A stretch of 11,545 nt of DNA, taken from NCBI GenBank assembly GCA_027050975.1, contig JALUAR010000187.1:1-11545 (forward strand). Direction: 5' to 3'. Shown in pieces: positions 6,691-11,545 of this stretch (within the stretch, counting starts at the first letter, position 1; each line of letters begins with the position of its first letter). Source of the stretch: Thermodesulfovibrio sp. Its GTDB lineage: Bacteria; Nitrospirota; Thermodesulfovibrionia; Thermodesulfovibrionales; JdFR-85. The notes below the pieces were generated by a model. It made no database searches, had not been told where the DNA came from, and saw only the letters and a list, made by a program, of their open reading frames with translations. A program made the translations under genes and the position numbers.

Positions 6691-7410
6691 ATGATTCCAA
6701 TTTGCTTAAACATAGGCTTGGTAATACTCTCCTCGGACTATAGGATTGTAGGAATGAATCAATATGCTCGGCGTGTCTTTGGAGCAGCAATATCCGAGAT
6801 GGGCAGAGATGTCTTCCAGTATCATCCAAAGAAGAGTCACCAGAAGGTTGAGGCCATTCTAAAAAGAGCGAACTTATCACAACAGGAAAGACCTGTTGCG
6901 ATGATTGTTGATGTGTTAAATAAGGTTCTTATGATAAATGTATCCAGAATAGAGATGAGTGTGCCTGATGAAGCCCCCATGTTTGCAATGACCTTCATAG
7001 ATGTAACTCAACAGACTGATGCTGTGTTCAATCCCCAAAGTGGTCTGATTGAGTTGAAAAAACTACCTGTATGTGAAAGAGAAGGTTTTCTTTTTATTGA
7101 TATTGATGACATCTACTTTATACAGTCTGATGGAAACTACTGCAAGATCTTTACAAAAGACGCTTCCTATTATATACACATTACTTTGAAAGAAATTCTC
7201 AAAAGATATGCTGGGAGTAACCTTTTGAGGGTTCACAAAAGCTATGTTGTTAATCTAAATAACATTTATAAGATCCAGCGTGACTCTAATCGACATTATT
7301 TAATCCACTTCAACGCAAACATCCCTCCGGTTCCTGTGGCAAGAAGAAGGTTAAATCACCTCAAAAAGGCTCTTGAACTCCGCATAAAACCAGTTATCAA
7401 AGCAAAGTAA
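6691..7410 (+). CDS. rcoM: RcoM-like PAS-LytTR regulator, probable haem-based CO sensor
   Basis: A 239-residue one-component regulator. Residues 1-110 form a PAS domain (G-L-V-I-L-S-S-D-Y-R-I-V-G-M-N start). Residues 123-230 are a LytTR DNA-binding domain (F-I-Q-S-D-G-N-Y, L-L-R-V-H-K-S-Y-V-V-N and P-V-A-R-R-R blocks). The same order is found in RcoM of Burkholderia xenovorans, where a haem in the PAS domain senses CO. H45 in Q-Y-H-P-K-K-S aligns with RcoM His74, and M71 in R-P-V-A-M with Met104, the ferrous ligand displaced by CO. The segment aligned with Cys94, the ferric ligand (N-L-S-Q-Q-E-R), has no Cys. It sits 98 bp upstream of cooF on the same strand, so the coo operon is the natural target. 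The start is uncertain: ATG 6691 has no SD and leaves few residues before the PAS core. Haem binding is inferred from motifs recalled by eye. Confidence 0.8.
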   Translation: MIPICLNIGLVILSSDYRIVGMNQYARRVFGAAISEMGRDVFQYHPKKSHQKVEAILKRANLSQQERPVAMIVDVLNKVLMINVSRIEMSVPDEAPMFAMTFIDVTQQTDAVFNPQSGLIELKKLPVCEREGFLFIDIDDIYFIQSDGNYCKIFTKDASYYIHITLKEILKRYAGSNLLRVHKSYVVNLNNIYKIQRDSNRHYLIHFNANIPPVPVARRRLNHLKKALELRIKPVIKAK

Positions 7411-7449
7411 CCTTTCGTCAAAAAATCCTTGACCTTGTTTTCCCTTAAA

Positions 7450-7484
7450 ATCTTATGCTTAATATAACGATTTTATGCTTAACA
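7450..7484 (+). repeat. Direct repeat in the coo promoter region, candidate regulator site
   Basis: TTATGCTTAA occurs at 7453-7462 and 7473-7482, exactly 20 bp apart; 13 of 15 bases match over the extended units ATnTTATGCTTAAnA (7450-7464 and 7470-7484). LytTR regulators typically bind direct repeats spaced by about two helical turns. A -35-like TTGACC (7429-7434) lies just upstream, and TATAAC (7463-7468) sits between the copies, but those two boxes are 28 bp apart and so are not a standard pair. Confidence 0.5.
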
Positions 7485-7490
7485 ACAAAA

Positions 7491-7499
7491 ACCGTTAAG
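7491..7499 (+). promoter_or_regulatory. LytTR consensus-like 9-mer near the cooF ribosome site
   Basis: ACCGTTAAG fits the general LytTR half-site [TA][AC][CA]GTTN[AG][TG] at every position. It overlaps the start of the GGGGG-rich ribosome site of cooF. A 9-mer this degenerate is expected by chance about once per 2 kb per strand, so it is only supportive. Confidence 0.25.
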
Positions 7500-7508
7500 G
7501 GGGCAAAT

Positions 7509-8066
7509 ATGAAAGGGATCTTCATTGATATTAACAAGTGCACTGCCTGCAAGTCCTGTGAAATTGCATGTGCAGTGGCACACTCTCAGAGTAACGACCT
7601 TTTTTCAGCCATCTTTGAATCTCCTCCGCCAAGGAAACGAGTTCATGTAGAAGCTGCCGACTCCCGTCCCTTTCCTTCCCGGTGTATGCATTGCAAGGAC
7701 GCTCCCTGTGTGATTGCCTGTCCAAATGGTGCAATGCATAAAGATGAAGAGAAAGGGATAGTGCTTGTAAATGAAGACCGTTGTATGGGGTGTCTGATGT
7801 GCGCAATGGTTTGTCCCTTTGGGGCGGTCTCTCTCGATCCAGTAAAGGGAACTGCCCTTAAGTGTGATTTTTGCAGGTCAAGACTTGACCGCGGAGAGCA
7901 ACCGGCTTGTACCGAGGCATGTCCTACCGGAGCATTGAAGTACGATGAGATTGAGACATTTACAAAAGACAAAAGGGTAACAACAGCTACGGCGGTAGTC
8001 ATGGCAACAGAGGCAGCAATAACAACAGAGAAAAAAGAAAATCCATTAGAGATAATCAGAAGATAG
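7509..8066 (+). CDS. cooF: CooF-type four-cluster ferredoxin subunit of CO dehydrogenase
   Basis: A 185-residue polyferredoxin of the DmsB/HycB type that takes electrons from CooS. Sixteen Cys in four groups would bind four [4Fe-4S] clusters: C11/14/17/21, C59/62/67/71, C92/95/98/102 and C119/122/134/138. There is no signal peptide or membrane segment, so it is cytoplasmic. ATG 7509 is chosen over the in-frame ATG 7455 because AAGGGGG lies just before it, the family begins M-K-x-I-F-I-D, and the longer version would translate through the promoter repeats. The tail after residue 155 is Ala/Thr rich and less conserved. It lies 9 bp upstream of the cooS ATG; the cooS SD overlaps its stop codon. 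The partner here seems to be the FAD protein downstream rather than a hydrogenase. Confidence 0.93.
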   Translation: MKGIFIDINKCTACKSCEIACAVAHSQSNDLFSAIFESPPPRKRVHVEAADSRPFPSRCMHCKDAPCVIACPNGAMHKDEEKGIVLVNEDRCMGCLMCAMVCPFGAVSLDPVKGTALKCDFCRSRLDRGEQPACTEACPTGALKYDEIETFTKDKRVTTATAVVMATEAAITTEKKENPLEIIRR

Positions 8067-8070
8067 GAGG
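8065..8070 (+). promoter_or_regulatory. Ribosome site deciding the cooS start
   Basis: AGGAGG overlaps the TAG stop of cooF. The in-frame GTG at 8070 begins inside this motif and so cannot use it; ATG 8076, 5 nt downstream, can. This sets CooS at 633 rather than 635 residues and implies coupled translation with cooF. Confidence 0.75.
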
Positions 8071-8075
8071 TGTTT

Positions 8076-9977
8076 ATGATAACCAGAAAATTTGACAGTG
8101 CGACACAGTCATTAATAGACAGAGCTGAGAGCATAGGCATATCTACAGGTGTGGAAAGACTCTCTAACCAGCAGCCTCAGTGTGGCTTCGGGCAATTAGG
8201 TACCTGTTGCAGGATATGTTATATGGGTCCGTGTCGTATTGATCCCTTCGGTGATGGTCCAACAGTGGGTGTATGTGGTGCCACAGCAGACACCATTGTC
8301 TGCCGTAATCTTCTAAGGGAAGAAGTTGGTGGTGCCTCCTCACATGTGGGACATGCAAGACATGTTGTGGTGGCGTTTAAAAAGATGCTTGAAGGTAAGG
8401 CCCCCAGCTATAAAATTACAGACAAAGACAAGCTCTTGGAGGTAGCCAAAGGGCTTGGCATTGAGACTGATGGCAGGGATGAAAAAGAGATTGCTAAAGA
8501 TGTGGTGGAGAAGGCTCTCGAGGACCTGAGCCGACAGGATGATGAACCAATGAACTGGATAAAGTTCAGGGCGCCTGAGAAAGAGATTAAGCTGTGGAAG
8601 GAAAAGGGCCTGCTTGTCTCAAATGCCCATAACGAGATAGAAGAGGCAATGCACAGAACCTCAATGGGTAACGATGAAGACCCAGTTAATCTGCTTCTTG
8701 CCTGTCTGAGAATCGGTTTAGTCGACGGTTATGCAGGGCTACATATGGCCACAGACTTTCATGACATTCTCTTTGGCACTCCAAAAGTTAAAACTATTGA
8801 GGCAAACCTGGGTGTACTTGACAAAGATAAAGTCAATATAGCCATGCACGGCCATAATCCAGTTCTTTCGGAAAAAATACTTGAATGGGCTGGTAAGCTC
8901 ACTTCGGAAGCCGAAGAGGCTGGTGCAAAGGGAGTGAATGTTGTCGGAGTTTGCTGCACGGGTAACGAACTCACCATGCGCAGAGGTGTTCCCATGGCAG
9001 CCCACAATATGCAGTCTGAGCTCATACTCCTCACAGGTGCAGTTGATGCCATGGTTGTCGATATGCAGTGTATATGGCCATCCATTACCAGGATTGCCGA
9101 TTGTTTCCAGACAAAGATAATAACAACAGAGTCCTTTGTGAAGATGCAGGGAGCAGTTCATGTCGCCTTTGAACCAGAGGAGGCGGACAAAAAGGCGGAA
9201 GAGATAGTCAGACTGGCCATTGATGCTTTCAAGCAGAGAAAGGGCAAGGATGTCTTTATTCCGTCGGAAAAGAGTGTGGGAATGATTGGATTCTCTGTCG
9301 AGGCTATCATCGAGGTGCTGAAAAAACTTAACGCTGATGATCCTTTAATGCCGGTAATAGACAATATAAAGAACGGCAATATTTACGGCGTTGTCGGATT
9401 TGCCGGATGCCCGAGCATAAAACTCAGGGATACCTACATGACAGAGATTATGGTAAAAGAGTTACTGAAGAACAACGTCCTGGTTGTTACAACAGGCTGC
9501 ACCGCTCACATCTGCGCACAGGCAGGACTGCTAAACTCCGATGCTACCGAAAAATACTGCGGAGAAGGGCTTAAAACTGTCCTGAAGGTTCTTGGAGAGG
9601 CTGCAGGCCTTGATGTCCCCCTGCCACCCGTATGGCATATGGGCTCATGCGTTGACAACTCAAGGATTGCCACACTCCTGAAGGCACTTGCCGAAAGGCT
9701 TGATGTACGCATAAGTCAGCTACCTGTGGCAGGCTCGGCTCCGGAACTTGTGCAGGAAAAGGCAGTATCCATTGGAACATGGCTAATGGCCCTCGGCTTG
9801 ACGGTACACATTGCACCCCATCCGAGAATCTTAGGCAGCCCCGTGGCAACAAAGGTGCTCACCGAGGGTCTTGAGGAAATAACCGGTGGAAAGGCATTCG
9901 TGGAACTTGACCCCGTGAAAGCAGCTTCTGGACTTCTGGATCATATAAAATCAAAGAGGGAGGCGCTGGGTATCTGA
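8076..9977 (+). CDS. cooS: Ni,Fe carbon monoxide dehydrogenase catalytic subunit
   Basis: A 633-residue homodimeric enzyme catalysing CO + H2O to CO2 + 2 H+ + 2 e-. All metal ligands known from Carboxydothermus hydrogenoformans CODH-II can be found. D-cluster: C36, C44. B-cluster: C45, C48, C53, C67. C-cluster [NiFe4S4]: H260 (H-G-H-N-P), C294 (V-C-C-T-G-N-E), C332 (M-D-M-Q-C region), C445 (G-F-A-G-C), C475 (T-T-G-C-T-A-H) and C525 (G-S-C-V-D-N). The catalytic K562 is also present. The proton-relay His row appears as H90, H93 and H96; a Val stands where a fourth His (His102 in CODH-II) would be. It is a monofunctional type: no ACS gene is adjacent, and no cooC/T/J nickel-insertion gene is in the window. 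The stop overlaps the next start (TGATG). Expression is probably under the RcoM-like regulator. Confidence 0.97.
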   Translation: MITRKFDSATQSLIDRAESIGISTGVERLSNQQPQCGFGQLGTCCRICYMGPCRIDPFGDGPTVGVCGATADTIVCRNLLREEVGGASSHVGHARHVVVAFKKMLEGKAPSYKITDKDKLLEVAKGLGIETDGRDEKEIAKDVVEKALEDLSRQDDEPMNWIKFRAPEKEIKLWKEKGLLVSNAHNEIEEAMHRTSMGNDEDPVNLLLACLRIGLVDGYAGLHMATDFHDILFGTPKVKTIEANLGVLDKDKVNIAMHGHNPVLSEKILEWAGKLTSEAEEAGAKGVNVVGVCCTGNELTMRRGVPMAAHNMQSELILLTGAVDAMVVDMQCIWPSITRIADCFQTKIITTESFVKMQGAVHVAFEPEEADKKAEEIVRLAIDAFKQRKGKDVFIPSEKSVGMIGFSVEAIIEVLKKLNADDPLMPVIDNIKNGNIYGVVGFAGCPSIKLRDTYMTEIMVKELLKNNVLVVTTGCTAHICAQAGLLNSDATEKYCGEGLKTVLKVLGEAAGLDVPLPPVWHMGSCVDNSRIATLLKALAERLDVRISQLPVAGSAPELVQEKAVSIGTWLMALGLTVHIAPHPRILGSPVATKVLTEGLEEITGGKAFVELDPVKAASGLLDHIKSKREALGI

Positions 9978-11197
9978 TGAGTACAGTTATAATTGGCAAC
10001 GGACCTGCAGCAATAAGTGCTGTTGAAGCCATAAGGGCCGCTGGCTTTAATGAAAATATTACCGTTGTGTCAAAAGAGCCCTTTCCCGCATATACTCCCT
10101 GCTTTCTTGCTCAATATGTAAGCGGTGAGGCACCAAAGGAAAAACTATATTACAGAGATGGCCGTTTTTATGAGAGAAATAAAGTGGATGTGATTCTTGG
10201 TGTGGGTGCAGAAGGCGTTGATGTGGATAGCAAAGAGGTGAATCTCTCAGATGGAAAAAGCCTCAGGTACGACAAGCTCCTTATTGCTGCAGGCGCTGTG
10301 CCAGTGATACCTCCTATAGATGGCATTGTGGGAGATGGTGTTTACACCTTCAAGAGCCTAAACGATGCGGATAAAATTATTAAGGCCCTGAATGATACTA
10401 AGTCAGTTGTAGTAATGGGAGCCGGATTTATAGGGCTTGAGATTGCAGAAGCCCTTACAAAAAGAGACTGTCATGTAACTGTTGTTGAGAAAGAGAGTCA
10501 TATTCTGCCGCGTATGCTTGACCAGAAGAGTGCAGAGTTTGTTGTAGAGCATCTGGAAAAAAACGGCGTAAAAATAGTTGCCGGAACCTCCATAACCAGA
10601 GTGCAAAGAGATAAGAATGGTTCACTAACAGGTATTGAGACAGACAGAAGCGGATTAATAAAATGCGATGCATTGGTTGTTGCAGTTGGTATCAGACCGA
10701 ATATAGCAATAGTAAAGGATTCCTCTATTCTCACAGCTACTGGAATTGTTGTGGATGACCATCTGAGAACGAACATTCCCGATGTTTATGCTGCAGGAGA
10801 CATTGCGGAAATAGAAATGGATGGCAAGAGAAAACTTTCACCTATTCATATCAACGCTGTGAAGACAGGCAAAGTGGCTGGTGCAAACATGGTAGGCATA
10901 GATTGTCGCGTCCATTCACTTCCGATTGATATGAATGTGATTAAACTGTTTGGTATGTACGTTGCCTCTTTTGGCGTGCCGAAAGGTGAGAAAGTAATAG
11001 AACTGTACAATGGGAAGACATTGAGAAAAATCTTTCTGGACCGTGATGAGCACATTAAGGGAGTTCAACTGATAGGTTCTATAGAAAAAGCTGGAGTTTA
11101 TCTGTCTGCTATGCAAAAAAATATCACGCCTCATGTTAAAATAAAAAAACTGATATCAAGACCTAACTATGCAGTAATTTTAGAAAATTGTATTTGA
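9977..11197 (+). CDS. CODH-associated FAD/NAD(P)-dependent oxidoreductase
   Basis: A 406-residue flavoprotein of the NADH oxidase / rubredoxin reductase fold. FAD-binding G7-N-G-P-A-A near the N-terminus; linker motif L-L-I-A-A-G-A at 101-107; NAD-binding G148-A-G-F-I-G153 with an acidic residue (E171) at the end of the second strand, favouring NADH over NADPH; second FAD motif Y-A-A-G274-D275; C-terminal dimerisation domain about 320-406. C42 (Y-T-P-C-F-L) falls near the redox Cys of NADH oxidase/peroxidase and CoA-disulfide reductase, though the flanking sequence differs. The gene overlaps cooS by one base (TGATG), so translation is coupled. cooF-cooS-flavoprotein triplets are known in several anaerobes, and the expected role is CooF to NAD+ electron transfer. 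NADH-dependent reduction of O2 or peroxide is an alternative. No hairpin terminator follows. Confidence 0.88.
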   Translation: MSTVIIGNGPAAISAVEAIRAAGFNENITVVSKEPFPAYTPCFLAQYVSGEAPKEKLYYRDGRFYERNKVDVILGVGAEGVDVDSKEVNLSDGKSLRYDKLLIAAGAVPVIPPIDGIVGDGVYTFKSLNDADKIIKALNDTKSVVVMGAGFIGLEIAEALTKRDCHVTVVEKESHILPRMLDQKSAEFVVEHLEKNGVKIVAGTSITRVQRDKNGSLTGIETDRSGLIKCDALVVAVGIRPNIAIVKDSSILTATGIVVDDHLRTNIPDVYAAGDIAEIEMDGKRKLSPIHINAVKTGKVAGANMVGIDCRVHSLPIDMNVIKLFGMYVASFGVPKGEKVIELYNGKTLRKIFLDRDEHIKGVQLIGSIEKAGVYLSAMQKNITPHVKIKKLISRPNYAVILENCI

Positions 11198-11217
11198 GAC
11201 ATAATTTTTTCCAAAAC

Positions 11218-11340
11218 TTAATTACGAATAATTAAAACTGACATTTCTATTTTTTCTTCATAAAAATCTAAAAAATATTTATTTCTTAAAATTATAAGTA
11301 GTCTTTGCATTGTTGTTTCATAATCTTTAGCTTTTGACAT
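11218..11340 (-). pseudogene. 40-codon frame resembling the start of a WYL/HTH regulator
   Basis: The frame begins M-S-K-A-K-D-Y-E-T-T-M-Q-R-L-L-I-I-L, which resembles the opening of helix-turn-helix WYL-domain regulators as I recall them. The similarity fades after about residue 20 and a TAA ends the frame at 40, before any HTH is complete. Its ATG overlaps the stop of the upstream minus-strand gene (TAATG), as in a coupled gene pair. The most likely reading is a truncated remnant; a genuine small protein is possible. The DNA is very AT-rich. Confidence 0.4.
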
Positions 11341-11545
11341 TATTTTTTCCTTGATATTTTTTTAGCTATCTCATCAACATAGCCAAGCAGTGCCATTTTA
11401 AGTGGTTTACCATCGGAGTAATCAGCAGGTAGTAGTTGTTCGGCTCTTTTAGCTTTTATAGCAAGTTCGTAACCTTTTTGGTAAGATTTTAGAGTTTTTA
11501 CTTCATCTATGCTTCCATCAGGTTTTCTCTCTTCTCTATAAACTG
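11340..11545 (-). CDS. C-terminal part of an unrecognised protein, cut by the window edge
   Basis: An open frame enters from the right edge and runs 67 codons to TAA at 11342-11340. The visible part is charged and Lys-rich, with a stretch R-A-E-Q-L-L-P-A-D-Y-S-D-G-K-P-L-K-M-A and the ending V-D-E-I-A-K-K-I-S-R-K-K. It has the amino-acid make-up of a real soluble protein. I do not recognise the family. Its stop overlaps the next frame's ATG, suggesting an operon. G+C over 11221-11545 is about 29% by hand count, well below the coo genes beside it. Confidence 0.55.
   Translation of the reverse strand, partial: VYREERKPDGSIDEVKTLKSYQKGYELAIKAKRAEQLLPADYSDGKPLKMALLGYVDEIAKKISRKK

Noticed and set aside
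7455..7508. Longer CooF start at ATG 7455
   Set aside because: No ribosome site before it, it would translate through the promoter repeats, and ATG 7509 with AAGGGGG gives the usual CooF N-terminus.
8070..8075. GTG 8070 as the cooS start
   Set aside because: It lies within the AGGAGG ribosome site itself; ATG 8076 has correct spacing.
8739..9161. 140-codon antisense frame within cooS
   Set aside because: A frame shadow of a fully conserved gene, with no family resemblance; the other long antisense frames under haoA, fadL, the synthetase and the flavoprotein were rejected for the same reason.
1..11545. tRNA, rRNA, CRISPR array, insertion sequence or integrase
   Set aside because: None was seen: no regularly spaced repeats of CRISPR length, no transposase-like frame, and no tRNA cloverleaf or CCA end recognised by eye. 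A tRNAscan or Infernal run would be needed to exclude small RNAs.

Overview
The window looks like part of the chromosome of a Gram-negative, mainly anaerobic bacterium. FadL (an outer-membrane barrel), periplasmic multihaem cytochromes c with a quinol dehydrogenase, rubrerythrin and a Ni,Fe carbon monoxide dehydrogenase fit a Desulfobacterota, Nitrospirota or Deferribacterota type of lineage. The exact phylum cannot be fixed from the sequence alone.

Layout. (1) 157-2215, + strand: a NapC/NrfH-type membrane tetrahaem cytochrome and an octaheme hydroxylamine oxidoreductase-like (HAO) cytochrome, closed by a perfect 14-bp hairpin terminator. This is the haoC-haoA arrangement, expected to move electrons between the menaquinone pool and a periplasmic nitrogen-oxide enzyme. 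(2) 2245-2721: a non-coding stretch with possible gene remnants. (3) 2722-3306, +: classical rubrerythrin (peroxide scavenging), followed by a symmetrical terminator shared with the convergent neighbour. (4) 6315-3390, - strand: fadL, then a stand-alone Aas-type acyl-ACP/acyl-CoA synthetase 19 bp downstream, which together form a fatty-acid uptake-and-activation operon. (5) 6316-6690: divergent intergenic region with an operator-like inverted repeat. (6) 6691-11197, +: an RcoM-like PAS-LytTR regulator, a promoter region with a 20-bp-period direct repeat, then cooF, cooS and an FAD/NAD oxidoreductase with tight or overlapping junctions. (7) 11198-11545: a markedly AT-rich edge holding, on the - strand, the C-terminal end of an unrecognised protein coupled to a 40-codon frame that resembles the start of a WYL/HTH regulator.

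How the parts work together. CooS oxidises CO, CooF carries the electrons, and the flavoprotein probably passes them to NAD+. No hydrogenase, ACS or Ni-insertion (cooCTJ) gene is present in the window. The regulator keeps the His and Met that align with the haem ligands of Burkholderia xenovorans RcoM but has no Cys at the ferric-ligand position, so it is a plausible but chemically altered CO sensor for the operon next to it. This regulator and its repeat-bearing promoter are the most interesting part of the window. With the HAO-like pair and rubrerythrin, the window has a theme of haem and redox handling of small molecules (CO, N-oxides, peroxide). That theme is an inference from co-location only.
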